17,052 nucleotides of DNA, taken from positions 1 through 17,052 of the forward strand of contig CAJFUU010000240.1 of NCBI GenBank assembly GCA_904420265.1, read 5' to 3'. Made by a program: the position numbers and the translations under genes. Each line of letters opens with the position of its first letter. The stretch's first letter is position 1. This stretch comes from an uncultured Clostridia bacterium (lineage in GTDB: Bacteria; Bacillota; Clostridia; Christensenellales; Aristaeellaceae). The notes under the pieces are model-generated. The model was not told where the DNA came from and did no database searches. It saw nothing but the letters and a program-made list of their open reading frames with translations. Positions 1 through 8,195 of this stretch are shown piece after piece.

Positions 1-13
1 AGTCGCCCTAATT

Positions 14-245
14 CCAGTGTTGGGTACGTTGCCCGCACCTACTTCCCGCATGCGCGTGGCTGCCCCCTTCACGCGTTGGGCGCGTTGCCTGCACACTCGC
101 TCCATTCCCGCGTGGATGCAATAGCCTCCTTCCAACGTTGGCCTCGTTGCCCGCACCCACTTCCTGCACGCACGTGGTTATCCTCTTCCAGCGTTGGGAG
201 TATTGTCCACACTCGCTCCGTTCCCGCGTGCGCGCGGTTGGCTTT
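14..245. repeat. Higher-order tandem repeat, about 59-bp units in a 118-bp period
   Basis: Four degenerate units follow each other. The shared core GTTGG begins at 19, 75, 137 and 193, giving steps of 56, 62 and 56 bases. Units 1 and 3 resemble each other (about three quarters identical by eye over 54 bases, including CGTTGCCCGCACC). Units 2 and 4 resemble each other through the exact block CACACTCGCTCC at 92-103 and 208-219. The arrangement is therefore A-B-A'-B' with a 118-bp period, which suggests that a dimer was duplicated. No frame is shared between units, so it is unlikely to be coding. The array touches the left edge and may continue beyond it. Confidence 0.7.
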
Positions 246-456
246 CCGGCAATTTCCTCCCGGCAAAATCAATACAAAGCCCCATGCAAATGCTTCGCGC
301 GGTAGGCGGCGTTTTGCGGCGCGCCCTGTCCGGGCCGTTGCGCCGGACATTTCCCGGCAGTTATACTTTCAGCGCGCGGATTTTGTCCCGCCGGTGTTGC
401 ACCGCGCCTGAAATCTGCCGCGCCGTGCAACGTTTGCAAACAGTCCGTCTCCCGGC

Positions 457-475
457 AGCCGTCTGGCGGCTTTTT
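457..475 (+). terminator. Small terminator-like hairpin
   Basis: AGCCG (457-461) pairs with CGGCT (467-471) across a 5-base loop, and the last T begins a run of five T (471-475). The form fits an intrinsic terminator on the plus strand, but the stem is short and no plus-strand gene is recognised upstream in the window. Confidence 0.3.
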
Positions 476-768
476 CCCGGCGCGTCCTTCCATCCGTGGC
501 GGCGTTTTGCCGTTTCCGGCAACAATGCGCGCCCCTGCTTCAACGCCGAACCGCCGCGAAGGCTCTGCGGCGCCGCCCCTTCCCAAAGGGCTGTCTGTTT
601 CTGGACAACCCAGCGCCTCAGAGCCGGCGTTTAACATTTCCCAAATCATAGTGGGGCGCGCCGCCGGGCATTGGACATCCCGGTTTGGTCTGCGGACGCA
701 ACGAAGAAATACAAAGTATCCGAGAAACAAAAAGCGATTGGGACGGTCAGAAAACGACCTGTTTGATT

Positions 769-794
769 AAGACGGACGCGCATACGTCCGTTTT
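769..794 (+). terminator. Terminator-like hairpin
   Basis: AAGACGGACG (769-778) pairs with CGTCCGTTTT (785-794) with one G-T wobble around a 6-base loop. The right arm ends in four T and a further T5 follows at 799-803. It lies in the lower-GC patch of the gene-free stretch. No recognised gene would use it, so its role is open. Confidence 0.35.
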
Positions 795-862
795 GACATT
801 TTTGAAGCAGCTGCCTGTTTGCCTCGTCGCCCCCGGAAGGCCGCGCGATTTTCAGACGGCCT

Positions 863-924
863 GCCCTCCGCGTTGAAAAACGGGGCTTTGTCAACGGTTT
901 GAGGGCCGGAGCCTCCGCTTTTTT
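863..924 (+). terminator. Two-part stem-loop ending in T6
   Basis: GCCCTC (863-868) pairs with GAGGGC (901-906), and inside it CGTTGA (871-876) pairs with TCAACG (891-896) around a 14-base loop. A small second hairpin, CGGA/TCCG (907-910/914-917), directly precedes C and six T (919-924). The whole reads like the 3' end of a structured plus-strand RNA. No gene upstream accounts for it. Confidence 0.35.
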
Positions 925-967
925 CGAACTTCTTTTCGCATTCCCTGGCCGCGCCTTGAGAAGTTCG
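925..967. repeat. 9-bp perfect inverted repeat
   Basis: CGAACTTCT (925-933) and AGAAGTTCG (959-967) are exact reverse complements separated by 25 bases. There is no T-run on either side in the right place, so this is not a plain terminator. It could be part of an RNA fold or a protein-binding site. Confidence 0.4.
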
Positions 968-1160
968 CGCCGTTTCCCGTCCGGGAACGGATTTTGAGTC
1001 TCCCGCCTCCGGGAAACGCCCTGCTGCGACGAGCGCCTCGGGCGCGGTCTTGCCTGCGCCGATGTTTTCAAAACGCGCTGCGAACGGGGCGTTTCCCCGG
1101 CGGTGTTGCGGTCAAGCGGTTCTTCGAATGCTTCCAACGCTGCTATCCGTCTCTCTGCGC

Positions 1161-3140
1161 TCAGGGCGCGCGCGCTTTGCCGACGCCGATGCACACAACG
1201 GTCATATCGTCCCGGCGGCCATCCTGCGCCAGAAATTCCGCCGTGCGCAGCAGTTCCTCGCTGAGCCTGTCCGGCGCAAGGGTCCGTTTTTCGGCAAGCG
1301 CCTCCTCCATCGCGCCGTCGCCGGCCTCCATCGCGCCGTCCGAACCCATCACGATTACGTCTCCCGGCCGCAGTTCCACCTCCTTTACCATCGGCGACAC
1401 GCCCTCGAGAACCCCCAGAGGCAGCCGTCCGCCCTCGACGACGAGCACCTCGCCTTCCCGCGCAATCAGCGAGCGGCTCGCCGCCAACTTCCAAAACTGC
1501 GCCTTGCCGGCACGGCTGTCGATCAGGCACAAATCCACCGTGGCAAACATATCGCCCGCGCCGCGCGCCACCATCAGGGCGTTGGTGGCCGACAGCGCCG
1601 CCGCCGGCTCCACGCGCGCCGAAAGGAACTTCCACAAAAGCCGCGCGGCGCGCTCGCTCTCTGCGCGCGCGGCCTCGCCCGAACCCATACCGTCGCACAC
1701 CAGCGCCAGCGTGCGTCCGTCCGGCAGGCGGCGAAGCAGGTGCGCGTCGCCGCTGGGTTGGCCGCTGCGCATGGAGCGCGCGCTTGCGCCCCAGGCAAGG
1801 GACAGGCGTGGCGGCGAATCGCGTGGGCGGGCCCGCTGGCGGGCCACGTCGCCCAGTATGCGTTCGGCCTGGCGGAACATTTCTCCGGCGCGGGCCTCTT
1901 TGCCGCCGCGCTCTTCCAGCGCGCGCGCCTCCTCCCGGGCCAGGGCGCGCAACCGGTCCCCGCGGCGGCAGGCGCGCATTACATCCGGAGGCGTTTCATC
2001 GTCATACGCTTCGCCCTGCGCCGCGGCGTCCGCAATCGAGCGGCACATTGCCCGCACGGCGCGCCCGTCATCTCCGGCCCAGCAACGCTCGTAGCCGGAA
2101 CACTGGGCGCACAGGCGCTTACGCATATCCACAAGCACCGCCTGTTCATCCGGCAAATTGGCCACCCCCGCCGCCAGTTCGCCAAAGGCCGCGCTCAGCG
2201 CGTTTAAGGCGCGCGAAGCCTCCTCCCGGGCCGCGCGTTCACGGCCGCCGGGGCGAAAAAGGGCGTCGCACAACGCCGCCAACCATGCCTCCGGAACAAC
2301 TACATAGCACAGCGCCGCCAACGCCGGCGCCACCGGCCCCGCATAGGCCTCGGGCGCGTATAAGCCGGCAAGCCCGGCGGCCAGCACAAATCCCGGCGCG
2401 GCGTACAGCCGTCCGCGCGGGCGCAAAAGGCCCGCCACGGCGCCGCCCAGGCAGACCGAGACCGCCGTCACCATTGCGCCGCCGCCTGAAATCAGCGCGC
2501 ACAGCGCCAGCGCCCCCAGCGCCGCGCCCGCGCCCAACGAGGCGTGCGCCGCCGCCAGCACGGCCAGGCAAGCCAGAAAATACGCCCCCGGCGGCCATAA
2601 CGCGCAAGCGCCCATCAAAAGCGCAAACAGCGCCAGCGCCGCGCAGGCGCGTTCATCCATGCCGACGGGTTTTCCCGGCCGCCACAGGAGCAGCGCGCGA
2701 AACGCCGGCGCGCACAGCACCGCCGCCGAGGCGGCAAGCAGGGCCAGAAGCGAATCATACGCTTCCAAATGCGCCGCCGCCAATCCCGGCAAGAGTGTGC
2801 CTATGCCGGCCAACAGCGCGCACAACGGTCCTTCCCGCAACGCTGCGCGCGCGGCAAAACGGTCCAGGAGCAACGCTCCCAGCAAAACCAGCGCACAGCC
2901 GGAGGGAAGCAGCAAATCGGTAAGCGCCCACGGAAAGCGCAGCGCCCCCAGGACGCAGCCCGCCAGCAGCGCGGCGGGATTGGCCTGCGCATAAAGCCCC
3001 GCCGCAAACAGCGCCAGGGCAAACGGGGCCAGCCCCAACATTACCTGCGCGCGGGCCAGCAGGGCCATCGCCGCCAGCGCCAATGCGTCGCGTACAAGGC
3101 GCGAAATTTCCATGCGGCCGGTTTTCTGCGTCTTCAACAT
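1161..3140 (-). CDS. spoIIE: Stage II sporulation protein E (SpoIIE), PP2C-type phosphatase
   Basis: In the known family this membrane-bound serine phosphatase dephosphorylates the anti-anti-sigma factor SpoIIAA at the asymmetric septum and so switches on sigma-F in the forespore. The 659-residue product has many hydrophobic helices in the first ~300 residues, then a charged linker with a cysteine cluster (CAQCSGYERCW), then a PP2C/SpoIIE domain from about 450 to the end. Metal-binding motifs are visible: DGMGSG from D483, SDG at D601 and DDMT at D644-D645. It is shorter than the roughly 830-residue Bacillus protein; linker and membrane part are compact. The ATG at 3138-3140 is preceded on its strand by a G-rich ribosome site (GAGGGGG) about 7 nt away. 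It stands alone here, divergent from dedA, with no clear promoter or terminator by eye. Identity is firm; operation of the sporulation pathway is inferred. Confidence 0.93.
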   Translation of the reverse strand: MLKTQKTGRMEISRLVRDALALAAMALLARAQVMLGLAPFALALFAAGLYAQANPAALLAGCVLGALRFPWALTDLLLPSGCALVLLGALLLDRFAARAALREGPLCALLAGIGTLLPGLAAAHLEAYDSLLALLAASAAVLCAPAFRALLLWRPGKPVGMDERACAALALFALLMGACALWPPGAYFLACLAVLAAAHASLGAGAALGALALCALISGGGAMVTAVSVCLGGAVAGLLRPRGRLYAAPGFVLAAGLAGLYAPEAYAGPVAPALAALCYVVVPEAWLAALCDALFRPGGRERAAREEASRALNALSAAFGELAAGVANLPDEQAVLVDMRKRLCAQCSGYERCWAGDDGRAVRAMCRSIADAAAQGEAYDDETPPDVMRACRRGDRLRALAREEARALEERGGKEARAGEMFRQAERILGDVARQRARPRDSPPRLSLAWGASARSMRSGQPSGDAHLLRRLPDGRTLALVCDGMGSGEAARAESERAARLLWKFLSARVEPAAALSATNALMVARGAGDMFATVDLCLIDSRAGKAQFWKLAASRSLIAREGEVLVVEGGRLPLGVLEGVSPMVKEVELRPGDVIVMGSDGAMEAGDGAMEEALAEKRTLAPDRLSEELLRTAEFLAQDGRRDDMTVVCIGVGKARAP

Positions 3141-3268
3141 TTTTCAGTCCCCCTCTCGACGCGAATTTTTTATGCGCCCGCCGCCCTGGACATGCCTTGG
3201 AAACGCGCCTGTACCCATCTTTTCACGATTCGGTCACGTTTTCTTCTCTTCTCTTTCCTGGCAGGATG

Positions 3269-3277
3269 TGCTATGAT
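3269..3277 (+). promoter_or_regulatory. Extended -10 promoter element for dedA-addB
   Basis: TGC followed by TATGAT (3269-3277) matches an extended -10 (TGnTATAAT). The region 17 bases upstream is pyrimidine-rich and has only a poor -35. It lies in the 203-base gap between the divergent spoIIE and dedA genes, which would give a leader of about 60 bases. Confidence 0.45.
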
Positions 3278-3343
3278 ATAGAAGTGGAAATTTTGCCGTG
3301 CCGCACACGGTGGGAAAAGAGGTGTCTTTCCTTGCAGGAAACG

Positions 3344-3970
3344 ATGATCCAAATTATGAACGACTATGGGTATCTCGGCATTTTCTTCCTGATTTTCATA
3401 GAGAACGTATTCCCACCCATCCCCTCCGAGGTGGTTTTGCTCTTTGGCGGGGCGATGACCGTGCTCGCCAGCCTCAACGCCCCCATCGTCATTGTGGTGG
3501 CAACCTGCGGGTCGATCGCCGGCGCGGTTGTGCTGTATCTGCTGGGCCGCATTCTCAAGGCCGAACGCCTGCGCAAGTTGTTTTCGGGCCGCTTCGGGCG
3601 CATTCTCCGCCTCAAGCCGGAGGATGTGGACAAGGCGACGGCCTGGTTTGTCAAATACGAAAAGAAAGCCGTGCTCATCTGCCGTTGCGTGCCCATTGTG
3701 CGCAGCCTGATTTCCATTCCCGCGGGCATTGCGGAGATGAACGTGCCGCTGTTTCTCTTGCTCACCACGCTGGGCAGCGCCGTATGGAACACGGTGTTGG
3801 TGTGCATAGGTTCGTTCCTGGGCACGCAGTGGGAGATGGCGTTGCCGTTCTTTGACCAGTATTCCAACATCATCCTCGTCATCGCCGTTATCGCCGTGGT
3901 GGCGCTGGCAGTGTGGTGGTTCGCCTTCCGCAACCGCAAGAAAAAGGCGGACGCGGGGAAAAGCAATTAA
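3344..3970 (+). CDS. DedA-family membrane protein
   Basis: DedA (SNARE-associated/VTT) proteins are polytopic inner-membrane proteins; several members flip undecaprenyl phosphate or phospholipids. The 208-residue product shows the family signatures: YGYLGIF at the start, ENVFPPIPSE (E20-E29) in the first re-entrant helix, the glycine/alanine-rich second helix, and CRCVPIVRSLISIPAG with the conserved arginines in the middle. A terminal helix ends in a basic tail (NRKKKADAGK). The ATG at 3344 has AGGA 4 nt upstream. An in-frame TTG at 3332 has a better ribosome site (AGAGGTG, 7 nt away) and would add four residues; both fit the family N-terminus. The stop directly abuts the addB start, so the two are probably co-transcribed. 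Substrate is not decided by sequence. Confidence 0.9.
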   Translation: MIQIMNDYGYLGIFFLIFIENVFPPIPSEVVLLFGGAMTVLASLNAPIVIVVATCGSIAGAVVLYLLGRILKAERLRKLFSGRFGRILRLKPEDVDKATAWFVKYEKKAVLICRCVPIVRSLISIPAGIAEMNVPLFLLLTTLGSAVWNTVLVCIGSFLGTQWEMALPFFDQYSNIILVIAVIAVVALAVWWFAFRNRKKKADAGKSN

Positions 3971-6900
3971 ATGCTGCGCCTGGTGACGGGCCGCAACCGT
4001 CTTTTGAGCGGCGCGCTTTCCGAAAGCGTCTCCGTCGCCCTGCAAAGCGGCGAAGATACCCTCAGCGTGGTCGTGCCCAAGCAGCTTACGCTGGAAACGG
4101 AGATGGCCCTGCTGGACGGATTGCAATTGCAGGGCTCTTTCCGGTTGCGCGTTTTGAGCCCGGAGCGGTTATGCGGCCTGATTTTCGACGCCGCCGGCCG
4201 CCCCGAGGGCGCGCGCGTGGACGAACGCGGCCGCGCCATGTTGCTCTCCCGCGCCATGAAGAACCTGGAAAGCGAATTGAGCCTCTACCGCGGGGCGCAG
4301 GGGCGCAGGGGTTTTGTGGCCCGGGCCGCCAAACAGGTGGAAATTTTCCGCCAGGCGGGCCTGACGCCGGAAGACGTGCGCGGCCTTGCCGCCGCCGAAA
4401 CGGGCACGTTGCGGCGCAAACTGGAAGACATCGCCGTCATACTCGCCGCCTACGAAGGCGAGATCGCGGGGCGCTACGAAGACGGCGAGGGCGAATTGCG
4501 TCTGGCCGCGCAGCGCGCGGGCGACGCCGGCTTTCTGCACGGCGCGCGGCTGTGGTTTTACGGGTTTGACCTGATGCCGCCCACGCTGCACGGCCTGATC
4601 GCCGCCGTGAGCGAATTTGCCGAAACGACGGTGTTTTTGCCGCTGGAAGGCGAAAACGCGCCCGACGAAGAGCTGTTTCGCCCCCTGCGCGCCTCGGCGC
4701 GGCGGCTGGTGCGCATGGCGCGCGAACGCAATGCCCGCGTCGTCTTTGAATCCGTCCGGGATGATCAGCCCCGATCGGAGTCTCTGCGCCTGCTCTCTTC
4801 CGGGCTGTTTGCCTATCCCGCCGTTTCGCGCGGCGGGACGCCGGCAGGGGTGCAGCTTTTTGAGGCGCGCTCTGTGCGCGAGGAAGCGCGCTTCGCCGCG
4901 GCGTTGGCGCGCCGTCTGGCGCGCGCGCGCGGCTGGCGTTATCGGGATGTGCGCGTGTTGGTGCCCTCGCTGGACGCCTACCGTCAACCCCTGCGCGAGG
5001 CCTTCGCCGCCTGCGATGTCCCCGCGTTCATGGCCGAAAGCCGCCCCTGCGCGCGCCACCCGCTGTGCGAATGCCTCCTGACGGCCCTCTCCATGCTCGC
5101 CCGCGGCGCGCGCGACGCCGATTTGCACGTCTGCCTGGCCTCCGGCTGTCTTCCGGTCCCGGCGCGCGACGCAGACCGGTTGCGCAACTATGCCGTTTCC
5201 TACGGCCTGCGCGCTGGCGCGTTTTTCCATCCCCTGCGGCGCGGTCCGGCGGCGCTTGTGGAAGCGCTGGAAGGCGTGCGCGCGGCGGCGATGGCGCCGC
5301 TTGTCGCTTTGCGCGACCGCCTGCGCGCCGCAAAGACGCTGCGCGACCAGCTTGAAGCCGTCTTCCTCTTTCTGGAGGACATCCAGGCCGGCGAAAAAAG
5401 CGCCGCGCGCCAGCAGGCCCTGTGCGAAGCCGGCCTGTTTGAAGAGGCGGGCGAAGAGGCGCAGGTGTGGAACCGCCTGATCGGCGCGCTCGACCAGATG
5501 GCCGAACTGCTGGGGGAAAAACGCCTTCCCCTTGCCGAAGTGGCCGAACGGCTTGCCGAGGCCCTGGACGCGGCGGTGGTCAAACCCCTGCCGCAATCGG
5601 GAGACGCGGTGCTTGTGCAGGAGGAAAACAAGCTGAGCATGCGCCCGGCCAAGGCGGTGTTGTTGCTGGGCCAGGTGGAGCGCGCCGCCGGGGCGCAGGA
5701 CGCGCTTTTGTCCGACCGGCAACTTGAGGCCGTGTCCGTGCGCGCCGAGCGCTATGTGGGGTTGACGCCCTCGGAAGCGGCCCGCGCCCGCCTGTTTTAC
5801 ATCAAGTCCGGGCTGGAAATGGCCACGGAATACGTATGCGTATCCTACCCCCTGGCGGGCGTGGACGGCGCGGCGGAGCGCAGCGGGCCGCTGGTCGCCC
5901 AGTTGCGGCGCGTGTTCCCCGACTTGCGTTCGCGCGGCGGCGTTTCGGGCGACACGGGCGCGGAGCGGATGCTGCTCGAAGCCCCGCGCGCAGCGCTGGA
6001 ACGCGTGGCCGCCTCGCTTTCCGGCGGCGCGGCGCCGGCCGAACGCGAAGCCCTGCGGGCGCTGGCGATCCTGCCCGAAACGCACGAAAAACTTCAGCGC
6101 CTGCTGGGCGCGCTGGATTTGCGCGCCGCCGCGGACCGCCTGCAGCCGCAAACCGCGCGCAAAATCTACGGCGGCCTGCGCGCGGCCAGCGTTTCGCGGC
6201 TGGAAACGTTCGCGGCCTGCCCGTTTTCGCACTTCATGCGTTACGGTCTCAAGCCGGAAATTGTCGAACCATATGCGCTCACCCCGCGCGATGAGGGCGT
6301 GTTTTTCCACGACGCCGTTCGCGGCTTCCTCGGCGAAGTGATGGATGGCGGCGACCTCGACCCCGAACGCGCCGCCGCGCGCATGGAGCGCGTGGCCGAA
6401 ACGCTGCTCGCGCCTCTGCGCGAAGGCCCGCTGGGACAGACGGCGCTCAGCCGCGCCGAAGAGCGGCGGCTAAAGGGCGTGGCGCGCACGGCGGCGCGGC
6501 TCATTGTGGATCAGCTTGCCGACAGCCATTTCCGTCCCGTAGGCCTGGAGGTGCGTTTCGGCGAAGACGATGCCGACGCCTGCCTGCGGGTGGGAACGGG
6601 CGGGGATTGCGCGCTCTACGGGGCGATCGACCGCGTGGACGAGTGGAGCGACGAGGGCGGCGCCTTCGTGCGCGTAATGGACTACAAGCGCGGCTCCAAG
6701 CCCTTCAACCTCGTCGAAGCCTGCGCCGGGCTGCAGTTGCAGTTGCTCGTCTATCTGGCGGCGGCGGCGCGCATGCGCGGGGCGCGGCCGGCGGGAGCGT
6801 TTTACTTCCGCATGGACGAAGGCTACGTGCTCACGCCCGAAACCAGCCCCGAAGCGGTTGAAACGCTGCGCCGCAAGGCATTGCGCATGGACGGCCCTGC

Positions 6901-7225
6901 GCTTGACGACGCGTCCGCCCGCGCGGCGCTCTCCAGCCAACCGGCGCTGTTTTACAAATCCGGCGCTCCCCTGCGCCAGGAGGCGCTTGACCGCCTGCTT
7001 CAACGCGCGCTTTCCATGGCGTCGCGCCATGTCGATGGCATCCGTGCCGGCGAGGCCGCCCCGTCCCCGGCGCGCGTGGGCAAAAGCGGCGCCTGCCGCT
7101 TCTGCGACTGGAGGCGCGCCTGCCTGTTCGACGAAAGCGTGGACCGCGCGCGCGTGCGGCGTTTGGACGCGGAAGGACGGGCCGCAATCGAAGCGTTGGA
7201 AAGCGCCCCGGAGGAACGCGGATAA
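3971..7225 (+). CDS. addB: AddB-like helicase/exonuclease subunit, PD-(D/E)XK nuclease with Fe-S motif
   Basis: In the family, AddB pairs with AddA to process double-strand breaks; it supplies a nuclease domain and recognises Chi. The C-terminal half is clear: an IDRVD motif (D887-D890), the nuclease signature DYK (D904-K906), then QLQLLVYLA. The four Fe-S cysteines are C750 (in AACPF), C1042, C1045 and C1051, with the exact C-x2-C-x5-C spacing of AddB. The N-terminus keeps the family look (VTGR, then VVVPKQLTLETE at 33-44), but the GxxGxGKT Walker A is replaced by G7-RNRLLSG-14, with no Lys-Thr/Ser. This resembles the Walker-less RexB branch. Length is 1084, near the usual 1150. No addA follows; a 1.3-kb repeat-rich gap does. 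No strong ribosome site is seen, and translational coupling with dedA is likely. Confidence 0.87.
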   Translation: MLRLVTGRNRLLSGALSESVSVALQSGEDTLSVVVPKQLTLETEMALLDGLQLQGSFRLRVLSPERLCGLIFDAAGRPEGARVDERGRAMLLSRAMKNLESELSLYRGAQGRRGFVARAAKQVEIFRQAGLTPEDVRGLAAAETGTLRRKLEDIAVILAAYEGEIAGRYEDGEGELRLAAQRAGDAGFLHGARLWFYGFDLMPPTLHGLIAAVSEFAETTVFLPLEGENAPDEELFRPLRASARRLVRMARERNARVVFESVRDDQPRSESLRLLSSGLFAYPAVSRGGTPAGVQLFEARSVREEARFAAALARRLARARGWRYRDVRVLVPSLDAYRQPLREAFAACDVPAFMAESRPCARHPLCECLLTALSMLARGARDADLHVCLASGCLPVPARDADRLRNYAVSYGLRAGAFFHPLRRGPAALVEALEGVRAAAMAPLVALRDRLRAAKTLRDQLEAVFLFLEDIQAGEKSAARQQALCEAGLFEEAGEEAQVWNRLIGALDQMAELLGEKRLPLAEVAERLAEALDAAVVKPLPQSGDAVLVQEENKLSMRPAKAVLLLGQVERAAGAQDALLSDRQLEAVSVRAERYVGLTPSEAARARLFYIKSGLEMATEYVCVSYPLAGVDGAAERSGPLVAQLRRVFPDLRSRGGVSGDTGAERMLLEAPRAALERVAASLSGGAAPAEREALRALAILPETHEKLQRLLGALDLRAAADRLQPQTARKIYGGLRAASVSRLETFAACPFSHFMRYGLKPEIVEPYALTPRDEGVFFHDAVRGFLGEVMDGGDLDPERAAARMERVAETLLAPLREGPLGQTALSRAEERRLKGVARTAARLIVDQLADSHFRPVGLEVRFGEDDADACLRVGTGGDCALYGAIDRVDEWSDEGGAFVRVMDYKRGSKPFNLVEACAGLQLQLLVYLAAAARMRGARPAGAFYFRMDEGYVLTPETSPEAVETLRRKALRMDGPALDDASARAALSSQPALFYKSGAPLRQEALDRLLQRALSMASRHVDGIRAGEAAPSPARVGKSGACRFCDWRRACLFDESVDRARVRRLDAEGRAAIEALESAPEERG

Positions 7226-7556
7226 ATGCGCAGAGCCAAAGGCTGGCGTCTGCCATTCCCGGGGCGGTCGCTTCAGCGCGTCCGGCGCAAACCGGCAGGC
7301 TAACGCGCCCATAGGGGCGGAGCGTTGGCATTCTCCCGCACGCATTCCGGCAAACGGCCGGGGCAGGGGCGCGCGTGGCCGCACGGCCTGCATAACTGCG
7401 GCAAATGCGCCCGCTAGCCGCCATACTTGCCGGAAGGCGGAAAAAGTTGCCCCTGAGCCTTTATTGGAGCGCTTATACGCATTGCCCAAACGACGTATGG
7501 ACGCAACCTCGGAAATGTACGCCGCAATCGAACGGCCGGCGGCGCGCCATGCCTAC

Positions 7557-8033
7557 GGGAAACCGGGGTGTTCCCCTGTGGGGCATTATCCGCTCTGCGT
7601 GGTGTTCCCTGGCGTGTTGAGGGATCCCCCTGCGCGCAGGATCCACCATCCCGAAAAGTTCCGCAGCAGCCCGCGCTGCATGTTGTGCCTGCCTTCCCGG
7701 CGAGACTCTCCATGGGGAAACCGGGGCGTTCTCTCGTGCCCGGGGATTATCCGCTCTGCGTGGTGTTTCCCGACGTGTTGGGGTATCCCCCTTTGCCGAG
7801 GGTTCGCCATCCCGAAGGGCTCCGCCGCAACCAGCACTATATGTTGTGTCTGTCGTCCCGGCGAGACGCTCCATGGGGAAACCGGGGCATTCCCTCGTGC
7901 GGGGACTATCCGCTCTGCGTGGTATTTCCCGGCGTGTTGGGTATCCTCTTTTGCCGAGGGTTCACCCTCCCAAAAGGCTTCGCCGCAGCCCGCGCTGCAT
8001 ATCGCATCTGCCGTCCCGGCGAGACGCTGCACA
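7557..8033. repeat. Three tandem copies of a 158-161-bp repeat
   Basis: Units start at GGGAAACCGGGG at 7557, 7715 and 7876 (steps 158 and 161). Each contains the identical 17-mer TATCCGCTCTGCGTGGT, then a variable palindromic part (for example GGGGTATCCCC in unit 2), then CGCTGCAT-like or CACTATAT text and TCCCGGCGAGAC. Units 1 and 2 end in CCATG before the next GGGAAACC. The steps are not multiples of three, so a shared reading frame is not kept. The unit could be a family of extragenic repeats found elsewhere in the genome. Confidence 0.8.
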
Positions 8034-8108
8034 GATACGTTTGCATCGGCACATAAAACGGGGGGGCGGCTGCCATCCCGGCGCGCCGCGTCTACAGGAA
8101 AGCTGAGG

Positions 8109-8195
8109 CTATCCGCCCATGTCGGATTCGCCCCCGAAAGCCTCCTCCCCTGCCCACGCTGTATATCGTGATCGTGCCTGCTATCCCGGTCCGAG
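8109..8195. repeat. Decayed fourth copy of the 160-bp repeat
   Basis: CTATCCGC at 8109, then CCCCCGAAAGCC and CACGCTGTATATCG (to 8168), then TATCCCGGTCCGAG, match in order the landmarks of unit 3 (CTATCCGC, CCCAAAAGGC, CGCGCTGCATATCG, GTCCCGGCGAG). The spacing fits if about 39 bases were lost from the middle. The offset of the CGCTG-ATAT landmark from unit 3 is 164 bases. Confidence 0.45.

Larger units (their letters stand above)
246..1160. other. Gene-free stretch downstream of spoIIE, rich in hairpins
   Basis: No open frame on either strand here resembles a protein; the open frames are the low-complexity Arg/Ala/Pro translations expected in high-GC DNA. The piece 690-830 is visibly poorer in G+C than its surroundings. 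Several inverted repeats are present (457-475, 769-794, 863-906, 925-967, 970-990), some followed by T-runs on the plus strand. None has the T-run orientation needed for a clear terminator of the minus-strand spoIIE. The stretch could hold an unrecognised plus-strand small RNA or a decayed gene; I recognise neither. Confidence 0.5.

Noticed and set aside
646..1698. A 350-codon minus-strand frame overlapping the end of spoIIE
   Set aside because: It runs out of frame through the SpoIIE phosphatase domain, and its remainder is low-complexity basic text without homology.
3141..3240. A Spo0A box or sigma-A promoter for spoIIE
   Set aside because: CATAAA on the minus strand near 3169-3174 could be a -10 and TGTCCAG is loosely like a 0A box, but no convincing -35 or exact box was found.
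4169..6310. A 713-codon minus-strand open frame inside addB
   Set aside because: The same GC effect; Ala/Arg/Gln/His-rich with no family resemblance, while the plus strand carries the AddB motifs.
7557..8033. CRISPR array
   Set aside because: The units are about 160 bp with sequence similarity spread across each unit and no short identical repeats with unique spacers; no cas genes are present.
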